Shown: positions 1-8,545, counted from the stretch's first letter. The stretch is 64,000 nucleotides of DNA from VAZQ01 sp963841105 (GCA_963841105.1 CAWJCB010000028.1:1-64000); one strand, 5' to 3'. Notes: generated by a model from the sequence alone, not told the origin. A program made the numbers and translations.

Positions 1-63
1 TGCGACATGCCTGTCTCTCTTTGTGCCCCATGCCCTCTGCTCATAGGCTCTAGCCTCGGCTGT

Positions 64-879
64 ATGGCAACCGTCCACTTGCATCGCCATTTCTACTACA
101 TCCTTAGGATTGCTGTAGCACTTGCAGGGATTGCTACCTTTTTTGGCGCATGGAATAGGCTGGCCTCGGGAGAATATTTACTTGGTCTGTTCCTTTCATT
201 CTTGTTTGCTTTATGTGGGGGCTTGTTTGCAGCTACTGACCATCTTTACACGGACAACAAGACTAGGTGGTCTGACGACCTCACTCCTAACGAGTTGGAA
301 TTCATAATCACGAAACATCGACATAATTACTGTCTGCTACTGCGTCCATTCAATGCTAATTCGAACGTCAAGTTGATAAATACCCTAAATCCATTTCTCA
401 GAATTGGAATTGGTTTTGGAATGCCTATCATAGATGTGCAGGAATGGATGATTCGCTGTTCTTCACCCGATTGGAGGTTTTTTTCTTGGGGTGGCGACGT
501 TGGTGGTATTCGCCCCAGTCGAGTTGTCGCAAAGGATAATTGGTTTGACGATTTGAAGAAAATAGCTAGGTTAGTTGATGTCATCGTCATGATTGCGGGT
601 TACTCGGAGTCGATAAAGACAGAGCTCGATTTTTTGCTCAAGGAGGTCGTACATCACTGCATTATTTTGTTTCCACCACGTTCGCAAAACGAGCAGCGCT
701 ATCGAGAAATTAGGGAGTCAGCGCGACTGAGGCCCCTGCTTCCCGGTGTCCCCGACGAGGGCTGCCTGTTTCTTCCATACCGGGGTCTAGACGGATCAGT
801 TGAATTCGCTAGCTATCCGCTCACTCGCAGGAGCCTTCGCTTAGTGCTGGAGGCCCGCCGGAAGGCCACGGCAACTTGA
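64..879 (+). CDS. Hypothetical two-TM protein with cytosolic alpha/beta domain
   Basis: A 271-residue protein when started at the ATG at 64; an in-frame ATG at 7 would add 19 residues that look unlike a leader. Residues about 12-60 hold two hydrophobic segments; the rest is soluble and has alternating strand/helix character with the motifs LLLRPF, a Trp-Asp region, VIVMIAGYSESIKTELDF and CIILFPP. That layout (RPF strand, then a late strand followed by a charged helix) resembles bacterial membrane-attached TIR- or SLOG-like nucleotide-binding domains, but this is pattern resemblance, not recognition. Base composition is visibly more AT-rich than the downstream genes, suggesting recent transfer. 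No operon partner is seen; an IS66 element lies about 170 bp downstream. Confidence 0.55.
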   Translation: MATVHLHRHFYYILRIAVALAGIATFFGAWNRLASGEYLLGLFLSFLFALCGGLFAATDHLYTDNKTRWSDDLTPNELEFIITKHRHNYCLLLRPFNANSNVKLINTLNPFLRIGIGFGMPIIDVQEWMIRCSSPDWRFFSWGGDVGGIRPSRVVAKDNWFDDLKKIARLVDVIVMIAGYSESIKTELDFLLKEVVHHCIILFPPRSQNEQRYREIRESARLRPLLPGVPDEGCLFLPYRGLDGSVEFASYPLTRRSLRLVLEARRKATAT

Positions 880-900
880 CGGAAAATATTTAGCTACACC

Positions 901-980
901 TGCCGTCCAGACCGCCTCATCCTGCAAGCCGGTTCCCGGAGCAGCGATCGTGCCGATGATCTTGCCGCCCTCGACATCGT
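901..980 (-). pseudogene. Remnant of a GlcG/HbpS-like gene 3' end
   Basis: About 75 bp closely match the 3' part of the intact GlcG-like gene at 4302-4832 (compare 4328-4400), in the same orientation. Only the C-terminal coding part survives, and the match fades before the IS66 target site at 1042. It appears to be a leftover of a second copy of that gene. Confidence 0.6.
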
Positions 981-1041
981 CACGGCGAAGGTCCCTTCTT
1001 CATCCGGGCATCGGTTCAAACAAGACGCCCGCAAGCGTGCG

Positions 1042-1069
1042 GGTTGAGCGTTAGCGGTTCTCTGATCCC
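1042..1069. repeat. IS66 left end: 8-bp target duplication plus inverted repeat
   Basis: Bases 1042-1049 read GGTTGAGC, the same octamer as 3658-3665. Bases 1050-1069 (GTTAGCGGTTCTCTGATCCC) are the terminal inverted repeat and match the right end at 19 of 20 positions. An 8-bp duplication is the size expected for the IS66 family. Confidence 0.9.
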
Positions 1070-1134
1070 ACGGCTTTTAAGGCTTGTTTTTTTGTCAGGC
1101 GTGTGCGGCGCGATGAGCGCAGCCCCCGAGCGGC

Positions 1135-2724
1135 TCACGCCGCGAGGCGATCGGCGGAACGCTGTGCTGCCCAACCCCAAGGCATGAGCTCGTCGAGGCG
1201 CGATGCAGGCCAGAGATTGACGAGCTTTGTGAGCACGTCGGCGAAGTAGGCTTGCGGATCGACACCATACAGTTTGCAGGTCTCGACAAGTGAGGCGATG
1301 GCCGCCCAGTTCTCCGCCCCTTGATCGTGGCCAGCGAACAGCGCGTTTTTCCGATTGAGCACAATCGGACGGATACTTCTTTCCACGATGTTGGTGTCGA
1401 GTTCGATGCGGCCGTCGTCGAGGAAGCGAACGAGCCCATCCCAATGGTTCAGGCCGTAGCGGATGACTTCGGCAATGACGGACTTCGTCGAGACGCGCGC
1501 GAGCTGCTGTTCGAGCCAGGTTTTGAGCGCCAGCACGAGTGGTTTGCTCTTTTCCTGGCGCACGGCGCGGCGCTCATCGGCGCTTTTGCCACGGATCATC
1601 TTCTCGATCGCATAGAGCGCGGCGATGCGGTCCAGAGCTTCGCTCGCGATCGGCGCCGAACCGCCCTTTGCGATATCGAAGAACTGTCTTCTCAGATGAA
1701 CCCAACAAAAGGCGAGCGTGATCGCATCGCCGGTCCGTGCGTCATCGGCAATGGTCTTGTAGGCCGCGTAGCCGTCGCACTGCACGATGCCGCGATAGCT
1801 CTCAAGCAGCTTCAGCCCGTGGACCGCGCCGCGGCCCGGCGCATAGGTGTAGGCGACGGCAGGCGGATCGATCCCGCCCCAGGGCCGATCGTCGCGGGCG
1901 ATCGCCCAGAAGTACCCTTTCTTTGTGCGTCCCCGGCCCGGATCGAGCACCGGCGCCACCGTCTCGTCGACCGCGATCTTGGCCGAGCCCAGAATGAGTT
2001 CCCGCAGCCGAAGATACAGCGGCTTGAGCTCCGCGGCCGCATAGCCCACCCAGAATGCCAGCGTCGCGCGTTCGATCGTGATGCCTTGGCTCAGCAACAT
2101 CTGGGCTTGGCGATAGAGCGGCAAATGCCAAGCATATTTGGCAACCAGGACAGAGGCCACCATCGCCTCGGTCGGCAGCCCGCCCTTGATCAGCCGTTCC
2201 GGCGCTGGTGCCTGGACCACGCCCTGTTCGCAGGTCCGGCAGGCGTATTGGGGACGATGCGTCACGATCACCCGATATTGGGCGGGGATGACGTCGAGAC
2301 GCGTGTCCTCCCCGATGACGTGCATCGCGCCATGACAGCATGGACAGACGGCAATCTCGGGTGCGAGCGTGACGTGGATGCGGGGAAGATGAGCCGGCAG
2401 CGATCCGCGGTTGGCGCGACGCTTCTCTCTGGAACGCACTTGGCTGCTTGCCGTCTTTCTTTTTCGCTTTCGCGGCCTCGCTCTCGGCAATTGCGTCTCG
2501 ATATCCTCGAGCGCCAGCTGCAGCTGGTCGCGATCAAGCGCTCGGACCGCCGGCCCGAGAACTGGGCGCGGCTGGAGCTGCCGCAGCAGGTGACGAAGGC
2601 GATCAATTTGCTGATGCGCGCGGTCGCACTCTTCCATCGCGGCGTCGCGCTCCGTCCACAACGTCCTCACCAGTGCACGCAGCGTTTCGATATCCCCGGG
2701 AAGCTGATTTGCGACCTCGCTCAC
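1135..2724 (-). CDS. tnpC: IS66 family transposase (TnpC)
   Basis: A 529-residue DDE-type transposase of IS66. An N-terminal coiled-coil region (residues about 10-60) precedes a zinc-binding stretch with CPCCHG and CRTCE. The RNase-H-like core contains VDET near AKIAVDETVAP, the VQCDGYAAY motif and the FCWVHLRRQFFDIA helix. The C-terminus carries the family signature LDTNIVERSIRPIVLNRKN and the tail around SLVETCKLYGVDP. Length and motifs are those of an intact family member. The gene is the last of the three IS66 genes; a long opposite-strand reading frame over it is a composition artefact. Confidence 0.95.
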   Translation of the reverse strand: MSEVANQLPGDIETLRALVRTLWTERDAAMEECDRAHQQIDRLRHLLRQLQPRPVLGPAVRALDRDQLQLALEDIETQLPRARPRKRKRKTASSQVRSREKRRANRGSLPAHLPRIHVTLAPEIAVCPCCHGAMHVIGEDTRLDVIPAQYRVIVTHRPQYACRTCEQGVVQAPAPERLIKGGLPTEAMVASVLVAKYAWHLPLYRQAQMLLSQGITIERATLAFWVGYAAAELKPLYLRLRELILGSAKIAVDETVAPVLDPGRGRTKKGYFWAIARDDRPWGGIDPPAVAYTYAPGRGAVHGLKLLESYRGIVQCDGYAAYKTIADDARTGDAITLAFCWVHLRRQFFDIAKGGSAPIASEALDRIAALYAIEKMIRGKSADERRAVRQEKSKPLVLALKTWLEQQLARVSTKSVIAEVIRYGLNHWDGLVRFLDDGRIELDTNIVERSIRPIVLNRKNALFAGHDQGAENWAAIASLVETCKLYGVDPQAYFADVLTKLVNLWPASRLDELMPWGWAAQRSADRLAA

Positions 2725-2795
2725 GCGCTACACTAAATCAGATTCGCGTGCCTGTGGTGGCATAAATTCCGCGTCCCCAATTCACTTTACCGCAC

Positions 2796-3165
2796 TTACT
2801 GCACAGCTATCGGTCGCACTATCTCCGGCACGTGCACGCGCGTCCAATCCAGTCCCTCAATCAATGCAGCCAACTGCGCCGGCGACAGCTGCATCATGCC
2901 GTCCATGATCGGCGGCCATTTGAAACCGCCTTTTCTCAAGACGCTTCCAGACGGACGGAAGACCACTGCCGTCCCCAAGCAGATTTTTCACGCGGTCCGT
3001 CCGTTTGGCACGGAACACGATGATCGCGCCCGAACGGGACCCTGCACCAGGCCTTTCCTTGGCCAGCGCCGCCAGGCCGTTTGCGCCTTTACGAAAATCT
3101 ACCGGCTTGGCCGCGATCAGAACCCGCACGCCACCTGATAGCGGCACACCAGGAATGGTGCTCAT
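2796..3165 (-). pseudogene. tnpB: IS66 accessory protein TnpB, frameshifted
   Basis: The start overlaps the end of tnpA by 4 bp. The first part contains the TnpB signature VRVLIAAKPVDFRKGANGLA; the second part, in a different frame, contains FKWPPIMDGMMQLSPAQL and the expected C-terminus ending EIVRPIAVQ. Reading changes near 2935, where one extra A in an A-run (GAGAAAAGG) explains the shift. Both halves are well conserved, so the lesion is recent or a sequencing error. Confidence 0.85.
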
Positions 3166-3559
3166 GCCGCCGCCTTGACGGCGCGCAGCACGTCAACCAG
3201 CAGGCGCATATCGACGCCCGGCACAGCACGCACGACAAAATCCTTGATTGCAATCTCAATGGGGGTCGATGCCACAGCGGTCGGCGCTTGCCTCATCTCC
3301 GTTGCAGTCGCGACAATCGGCACAAACAGCGCTCCCTCATCGACCGGAAGCGCTAAGCGGCCCTCCTTCGCGGCGCGAAGATCCATTTGAACAGATGCTG
3401 CGAGCTCATGTCATGCCGCCGCGCAACCTCAGCAACAGCAAGCCCGGCATTCAGCGTCTCGGCGACGATCCGCCCTTTCTCCTGCGCCGTCCAGCGCCGC
3501 CGGCGTCCGACCCCGGTGCGAATCTCGGCCCCCGTCCACACCCGAGCTTTGTGTCGCAT
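3162..3559 (-). pseudogene. tnpA: IS66 accessory protein TnpA, frameshifted
   Basis: The N-terminal part is a helix-turn-helix protein with RRRRWTAQEKGRIVAE, VAEVARRHDMSSQHLFKW, as in IS66 TnpA. The remainder, including LALPVDEGALFVPIVATA, lies in another frame beginning around 3375. Unlike the other frameshifts in this window, the arithmetic here fits a lost base. It is the first gene of the element. Confidence 0.82.
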
Positions 3560-3637
3560 ACGTGTCGGTCATATGTGCGAAACTTTCCCGCCAAATCAGC
3601 GAGAACACTGCGACATCCCGCGCGCGAACATCAACGT

Positions 3638-3665
3638 GGGATCAGAGGACCGCTAACGGTTGAGC
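3638..3665. repeat. IS66 right end: inverted repeat plus target duplication
   Basis: Bases 3638-3657 are the inverse complement of the left terminal repeat with one mismatch, and 3658-3665 repeat the octamer GGTTGAGC seen at 1042-1049. Confidence 0.9.
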
Positions 3666-3720
3666 GCACCTGCCTCGTAACAGCTATCGCCGTCCGCGGT
3701 CTTGAGTGGGGGCACTCTCC

Positions 3721-3912
3721 TCAACCATGCACGAGGGTGCCTTCACGCAGTGCCCAATAAAGCGCGGAGCCCGGCTGCTCGGCGATGCACTGGTGCGCGT
3801 GAAAGCCAATCACAGCGTCGTTCATTTCCGGCACGGCAACGAGCGTCCGAAACGCCTGCTGGTCGCGTTTGGCCGCGGTGAGCAGGAGCTTGGCAACGCT
3901 CTGCTCAACCAT
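3721..3912 (-). pseudogene. HEPN fragment fused to a nucleotidyltransferase tail
   Basis: A 63-residue frame starting at ATG 3912, 8 bp inside the end of the upstream nucleotidyltransferase gene, the usual layout of MNT-HEPN pairs. Residues 1-44 look like the first helices of a HEPN protein (VEQSVAKLLLTAAKRD, then VIGFHAHQCIAE). From about residue 45 the sequence switches to EQPGSALYWALREGTLVHG, which closely copies the last 19 residues of the neighbouring nucleotidyltransferase. The HEPN core, including its RX4-6H catalytic motif, is missing. A deletion between two tandem MNT-HEPN units would give this chimaera. It is unlikely to be a functional toxin. Confidence 0.6.
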
Positions 3913-4216
3913 GCACGACCGTGCCTTCGCGCACCGCCGAATAGAGCACGGATCCCGGCTGCTCGCCCCAGCGCGCGACTTCCTCCGCCGAGTACACAAG
4001 GATATCGACGGGAATGCGCAACGGCCGCAGCAGCCGCCGCAGGCGCACCATTTCCCGCGCGCGGTCCTCGACCCGCAACTCAATCACCAGAAGATCGACA
4101 TCCGAGTCCTCGCGCGCATCGCCGCGGGCGTACGAACCGAAGAGCACGATCCGCGCCGGTCGGGCGGCTTCCGCGAGGATGCGTACAGCTGCATCAATTG
4201 TTTCGCGCGTCACCAT
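3905..4216 (-). CDS. MNT-type nucleotidyltransferase
   Basis: A 103-residue minimal nucleotidyltransferase started at ATG 4216 (MVTRETIDAAVRIL); longer in-frame starts would read through a GC-rich palindrome. It contains the polymerase-beta-type signature IVLFGSYARGDAREDSDVDL, with the GS motif and paired Asp residues that bind metal, followed by a short C-terminal helix. Proteins of this size act as antitoxin partners of HEPN RNases, modifying them with AMP, or have unknown roles. Here the HEPN partner downstream is truncated, so the pair is probably no longer active. Confidence 0.8.
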   Translation of the reverse strand: MVTRETIDAAVRILAEAARPARIVLFGSYARGDAREDSDVDLLVIELRVEDRAREMVRLRRLLRPLRIPVDILVYSAEEVARWGEQPGSVLYSAVREGTVVHG

Positions 4217-4246
4217 GTAAGCGGATACTTGCTCTCTGATGCGGTC

Positions 4247-4269
4247 GGGGCGGGTTTGCAACCCGCCCC
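4247..4269. repeat. GC-rich palindrome, copy 1
   Basis: GGGGCGGGTTTGCAACCCGCCCC forms a 10-bp stem around a TGC loop between the divergent edge of the nucleotidyltransferase and the 3' end of the GlcG-like gene. The same hairpin recurs at 4991-5015, on the other side of that gene. Confidence 0.8.
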
Positions 4270-4301
4270 TTATATTCGAGGTCGGCGGGTATTCGCGCCG
4301 G

Positions 4302-4832
4302 CTATTTGTTGACGAGAGCGGCGCCTGCCGTGCAGACCGCCTCATCCTGCGAGCCGGTGCCGCCGGAGCAGCCGATGGCGCCGATGATCTTGCCGCCCTC
4401 GATCAGCGGGATGCCGCCCCGCGACGCGATGACGTCGTCGAGCGTCAGGATGTATTTGAAGTCAAACTTTTGGACGACGTCTTCAAGAGCTTTGGTCGGC
4501 CGCCGGTATTTGACGGCAGCACGCGCCTTGTGCTGGGCAATCGAAATCGAGGCGAGCTGCGCATCGTCCATACGCAGGAAGGCGACAAGATTGGCCCCTG
4601 AGTTGACGACAGCGATGTTCATCGGCCAGCCCTTCTTGGTGGCTTCCTCGGCGGCGGCCTGGATGAGAGAGTTGGCGCGTTGCGCTCCGATCGGCGCTCC
4701 ATAGGCGTTGCTGAAGGGCATCTTTTCAGGAACGGCATCGAGATTGGGCGGCGCCGGCTGTTGCGCGCGCAATTCCGTAGCGGCCAGCACCGCTGCGCCG
4801 ACAAGCAGTGACGTGAAACTTCTCCTGAGCAT
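4302..4832 (-). CDS. Secreted GlcG/HbpS-like (DUF336) haem-binding protein
   Basis: A 176-residue protein started at ATG 4832 (MLRRSFTSLLVGAAVLAATE), which gives a clean Sec signal peptide ending at ELRAQ. The mature part is one GlcG/HbpS domain: ANSLIQAAAEEATKKGWP, AVVNSGANLVAFLRMDDA, a Lys/Arg-rich ARAAVKYRRPT region, and the glycine-rich IPLIEGGKIIGAIGCSGG. Family members bind haem or small organic acids and are often periplasmic. Identical GC-rich hairpins flank it (4247-4269, 4991-5015), and a 3' fragment of a paralogue lies at 901-980. No operon partner is visible. Confidence 0.82.
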   Translation of the reverse strand: MLRRSFTSLLVGAAVLAATELRAQQPAPPNLDAVPEKMPFSNAYGAPIGAQRANSLIQAAAEEATKKGWPMNIAVVNSGANLVAFLRMDDAQLASISIAQHKARAAVKYRRPTKALEDVVQKFDFKYILTLDDVIASRGGIPLIEGGKIIGAIGCSGGTGSQDEAVCTAGAALVNK

Positions 4833-4990
4833 GGATTCCTCCCGCGACGTTGTTAAGAGCATTGCCCACCTGGGCCGGCACGTCGCTGAAGCGACCTGCG
4901 CCGGATGACTGTATAGAGCCGGCCAATCTGTCTCAACACGTGATAATTGCTCCGGTGCAGCTGTTTGTAAGGGCGGCTTTCAAATGCTTC

Positions 4991-5015
4991 GGGGGCGGGT
5001 TTGCAACCCGCCCCC
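4991..5015. repeat. GC-rich palindrome, copy 2
   Basis: A second copy of the hairpin at 4247-4269, here with an 11-bp perfect stem and TGC loop. It lies about 25 bp beyond the 3' end of the gene at 5040-5465 and may help terminate it, although no T-run follows. Confidence 0.8.
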
Positions 5016-5039
5016 GACATTGTTTGAGACAAAGCCCAG

Positions 5040-5465
5040 CTATTTCGCTGGCAATGTGACAGGCGGCGCGACCGCAACCGGAGGCGGCGCAGCCGCAACA
5101 TAGCCTGGGCAGACCTGCACCGGCTGCCCGGTAAAGCCGACGACGCGACCCCAGCCATCGTAGAGGGGCTGCGATGCCCAGTAGCAACCCGGCCCATAAA
5201 GCGGCTCGGCGTAACCTGGAAAGACGACGTATCCTCGCGGCCGCGAGGCAATGATAGCGCCGGCGATCACCGCGCCGCCAACGACGCCGGCGGCAATACC
5301 TGGGCCCCATCCGGGACCTCTCCACCCCCATCCAGGCCCCCTCCATCCGGGGCCGCCCCATCCCCATCCGCGACCGCGCCAGTAAGCGGAGGCGTCCGTC
5401 GAGACGGCGGTCACCGATACTCCAATTGTCGCAACTGTGAGCAGGCAGGCGAGTGTCTTCTTCAT
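5040..5465 (-). CDS. Small secreted Gly/Trp/Arg-rich protein
   Basis: A 141-residue protein with a signal peptide (MKKTLACLLTVATIGVSVTA, cleavage likely after ASA). Residues about 28-56 consist of repeated GW/GPGW units; a hydrophobic Ala/Val/Gly stretch follows (AAGVVGGAVIAGAI), then a Cys-containing C-terminal half and a Pro/Ala-rich tail. Proteins of this composition are common in Bradyrhizobiaceae but have no assigned function. A surface or periplasmic role is inferred only from the signal peptide. It stands alone, between the GlcG-like gene and the divergent BamA-like gene. Confidence 0.75.
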   Translation of the reverse strand: MKKTLACLLTVATIGVSVTAVSTDASAYWRGRGWGWGGPGWRGPGWGWRGPGWGPGIAAGVVGGAVIAGAIIASRPRGYVVFPGYAEPLYGPGCYWASQPLYDGWGRVVGFTGQPVQVCPGYVAAAPPPVAVAPPVTLPAK

Positions 5466-5791
5466 CAGGAATCCCCCGAGGCACTACGGTTGCTGGGCCG
5501 GCAAATGCGCCCCGGCCGACAGCTGCAATCAGTTGCCAACTGGATTACTGCCGCTGTTTGTCAGAATTTGGTCGAAGGAACCCGCACCATCAGCAACTTG
5601 AAGCCAACGCCGGTATCTTTAAACCTTCGCTAACCTTGCGCGCGGAATCATTCCGCGATTGGCACAGCGCGATAAGAAAACGCGCGGCATGGAGTGCCTT
5701 GCGCCCGCCGCCAGAACACCTTTGCGGCTGCCAGAACTGATCATGCTTTCGCCGCCAAGGCGCATGAGCCTCCCGGACGGAGCCAGCATGA

Positions 5792-8188
5792 ATGGTATCT
5801 CAGGACCAATTGCGCCAGCCGCGCGGAAAGCTCTTGCTCGTGCCCGCGGCATGCAAGCCGGTAATGGCCGCACTCCTGCTCGCGGCGATAATCACGACCG
5901 TCGCCTCGGCATCGGACGTCGTCACCGTGGAGGGCAATCGGCGCGTCGATGCCGATGCCATCAAGGCGCATTTCCATTTTACGTCCCTGGCCGCCGCCGA
6001 CCCCGCTACACTCGACGCGGCGCTGAAGGAGCTCTACGCGACCGGAGCTTTCGAGGACATCAAGATTGCTCGCGCAGGAGATCATCTGGTCGTGCGCGTC
6101 GTCGAAGCTCCGGTGATCGGGCGAGTGCAGTTCGAGGGAAACAGAGCGCTCAAGGATGAAAACCTCGGCAAGGCAACCGCGCTCAAAGCAAACAGCTTTC
6201 TTACCAAATCCGCGGTGCAAGCCGACGCCGCACGCATCATCGACATCTATCGGCAGAAGGCCCGATACGACGCGCAGGTCACGCCAAAAACGATCACGCG
6301 CGGCGAAGGACGCGTCGATATCGTCTTCGAGATCAAGGAAGGCGCCAAGACTGGGATCAAGCGGATCGTTTTCTCAGGCAATCACGCCTATTCCGAGCAA
6401 CAGCTGAAAGCGATCATCAATACGAGCGAATCCGGGTGGTTCGCCTTTCTCAAGACCAGCGACGTGTACGACCCTGACCGCGTGGCGGCCGATGCCGACC
6501 TCGTTCGCAGGTTCTATGCAAAGACCGGCTACGCCGATGCGCGGGTGGCCTCCGCCGTGGGCCGCTACGATCCCGCGCTCCACGGAATCATTCTTACCTT
6601 CACCATCGAGGAGGGAGAGCGCTATCTCGTCCACGCAGTCGATGTTGAATCCCACATTCCCGCGCTGAGCGGCCCGGAGCTCACGCCGCTGCTGCATATA
6701 GGAGCCGGCGAGACTTTCAGCGGCGAAGCGGTGGAGAATGCCCGGCGCGAGATCGTCAAGGCGCTCGGCAGGCGTGGGTACCCGTTTGTTTCCGTGCGCC
6801 CGCGCCTCCAGCGCGACGTACGGACGAAGGCGATCGACGTCGTGTTCGTGCTCGATGACGGCCCGCGCCGCTATGTCGAGCGCATTGTCATCCATGGCAA
6901 TCTGCGCACGCGCGAGGAGGTCATTCGCCGAGAGCTCGAAGTCGCGGAGGGCGAAGCCTACAACCAGGCCCTCCTTGATCGCGCCGAACGCCGGCTGAAA
7001 GCGCTTGGCCTGTTCAAGTCCGTGGCGATGTCAACCAAGGAAGGATCAGCCGCGGACCGGGTGGTGCTTGTGGTCAACGTGGACGAGCAGAAGACCGGCG
7101 ATTTGTCATACTCGGGCGGCTATTCCAGCGCCGAGGGGCTCGTCGGCGAGATCAGCGTCTCGGAGATGAATTTTCTTGGCCGCGGGCAATTCGTCAAAAT
7201 GTCCGCCACGCTTGGACAATACGTACGCGGCGGGGCGCTTGGCTTTGTCGAGCCCTATCTGCTCGGCAATCATCTGTCGCTGGGAGCCGACGTCTTCTAT
7301 CGCGAAAGCCTGACCAACAGCTACCAGTCCTATGGCCGGTCGGCCTACGGCGGCGACATCAAGGTGGGCGCTCCGTTGACGGATGACCTCGGCGCGCAAG
7401 TCCACTATTCGCTCATCAACCAGAGCCTGTCGCTTGCTCCGGAGCTGATGGATTGCTCGCCGGCTAATCCGCCGCCGTCGTGTTTCGGCAACGGCGAGGC
7501 ATCGGCGGTGGTCAAGCAGGCCGCGCTGAATGGCCCCGCCTGGACTTCCACAGTGGGATCGACGCTCACCTACAGCTCGCTCGACAATCCACGCAAGCCA
7601 AGCGACGGCATCCGCGCCGATCTCAGGCAGGATATCGCAGGATTAGGCGGCAGCAACGATTTCTTCAAGACGACCGGAGATGTTCGCTATTACAAGAACC
7701 TCGGCAATGACGTCGTCGCGATGACGCGACTGCAAGGCGGCACCATCGCGCCGTACGGCGGACAGACCCTGCCTTTCCTGAGCAGCTTCTTCGGCGGCCC
7801 CCAGCTTGTGCGCGGCTTCGCGCCGAACGGTTTTGGCCCGCGCGATCTCACGCCCGGCACCACCATGGACAACATCGGAGGCAGCAGCTACTGGGCGACC
7901 TCGGCGCAACTGGAGGCGCCTGTGCCGGGGCTTCCTCCCGGAACTGGTCTGCGGGGCGCGATCTTCGCGGACGCCGGCAGCCTCTGGGGCTATCGCGGAC
8001 AAACGTCGTTCCCCGGCATGTCCCAGTCGTTCACTCCCGCCGATTCACGCCAGGTCCGCTCCTCGGTCGGCGCCAGTCTGATCTGGGACTCGCCGCTTGG
8101 CCCGCTGCATGTCAACTACGCGCTTCCCCTGAGCAAGACCAACTACGACCTCACGCAAAGGCTGAACTTCGGCGCCGGCCCATTCTGA
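5792..8188 (+). CDS. bamA: BamA-like outer-membrane assembly protein
   Basis: A 798-residue Omp85 protein. A signal segment (about residues 20-42) is followed by five POTRA-like repeats, recognisable from VTVEGNRRVDADAIKAHF, VQFEGNRALKDENL, IVFSGNHAYSEQQL, VHAVDVESHIPALSG and IVIHGNLRTREEVIRREL. A 16-strand barrel begins near residue 430 (DLSYSGGYSSAEGLVGEISV) and contains the diagnostic lid-loop motif LVRGFAPNGFGPRDLTPG. It ends in Phe, as barrel substrates of the Bam machine do. The gene is monocistronic and away from the usual rseP-bamA-lpxD-fabZ neighbourhood, so it is more likely a second BamA paralogue than the housekeeping copy. The long N-terminus before the signal segment suggests the true start may be further in. 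Confidence 0.88.
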   Translation: MVSQDQLRQPRGKLLLVPAACKPVMAALLLAAIITTVASASDVVTVEGNRRVDADAIKAHFHFTSLAAADPATLDAALKELYATGAFEDIKIARAGDHLVVRVVEAPVIGRVQFEGNRALKDENLGKATALKANSFLTKSAVQADAARIIDIYRQKARYDAQVTPKTITRGEGRVDIVFEIKEGAKTGIKRIVFSGNHAYSEQQLKAIINTSESGWFAFLKTSDVYDPDRVAADADLVRRFYAKTGYADARVASAVGRYDPALHGIILTFTIEEGERYLVHAVDVESHIPALSGPELTPLLHIGAGETFSGEAVENARREIVKALGRRGYPFVSVRPRLQRDVRTKAIDVVFVLDDGPRRYVERIVIHGNLRTREEVIRRELEVAEGEAYNQALLDRAERRLKALGLFKSVAMSTKEGSAADRVVLVVNVDEQKTGDLSYSGGYSSAEGLVGEISVSEMNFLGRGQFVKMSATLGQYVRGGALGFVEPYLLGNHLSLGADVFYRESLTNSYQSYGRSAYGGDIKVGAPLTDDLGAQVHYSLINQSLSLAPELMDCSPANPPPSCFGNGEASAVVKQAALNGPAWTSTVGSTLTYSSLDNPRKPSDGIRADLRQDIAGLGGSNDFFKTTGDVRYYKNLGNDVVAMTRLQGGTIAPYGGQTLPFLSSFFGGPQLVRGFAPNGFGPRDLTPGTTMDNIGGSSYWATSAQLEAPVPGLPPGTGLRGAIFADAGSLWGYRGQTSFPGMSQSFTPADSRQVRSSVGASLIWDSPLGPLHVNYALPLSKTNYDLTQRLNFGAGPF

Positions 8189-8233
8189 CACGCGACGCGC
8201 GTGGCGCCGGCCCGTTGGTTATCAAGCTAGTAG

Positions 8234-8545
8234 CGCTGCACAGTGATTTTGAATGTTTGGACATTATCGCTTGTGGCGGGTTGATCCCGGCTTGGCCAAC
8301 ACACTCCAATCCCTCCCCCGCTTGCGGGGGAGGGTGGCCGCCAAAGGCGGCCGGGTGGGGGATCGTGGCGAACCAAATGGCCGGGCAGCAGCCCTGCGCG
8401 AACGAATGACTCCGCAAGGGGTGAAAAATCGATCGCAATCTCGATGACGTGCTGAGACCCTCATCGACGAGTCATGCGCGAGCCCCCACCCGGTCTCGCT
8501 ACGCTCGCCCACCCTCCCCCGCAAGCGGGGGAGATGGAGCTAGTA
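8234..8545. repeat. MITE-like dispersed element, copy 1
   Basis: This ~310-bp segment fills most of the 8189-8621 gap. It starts with CGCTGCACAGTGATTTTGA and contains two strong inverted motifs (CCTCCCCCGCTTGCGGGGGAGG and its opposite). It is nearly identical, in inverted orientation, to 34373-34720. The right terminus seen in the other copy (a second CGCTGCACAGTG repeat) is lost here near 8545. No protein is encoded. Confidence 0.88.

Larger units (their letters stand above)
1050..3657 (-). mobile_element. IS66-family insertion sequence, complete but with decayed tnpA/tnpB
   Basis: A 2,608-bp element bounded by 20-bp terminal inverted repeats (1050-1069 and 3638-3657, one mismatch) and flanked by a perfect 8-bp target duplication (GGTTGAGC). 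It carries the canonical IS66 gene order tnpA-tnpB-tnpC on the minus strand. TnpC is full length, but tnpA and tnpB each contain a frameshift, so autonomous movement is doubtful. It landed between the GlcG-like remnant at 901-980 and the nucleotidyltransferase/HEPN locus. Confidence 0.92.

Noticed and set aside
1321..2736. Long open frame (471 codons) on the plus strand
   Set aside because: It is the mirror of the IS66 transposase; composition follows the other strand's codon use and no family pattern is visible.
8234..8545. CRISPR-like or terminator array
   Set aside because: The repeats are paired inverted hairpins within one dispersed element; there are no regularly spaced direct repeats or spacers.
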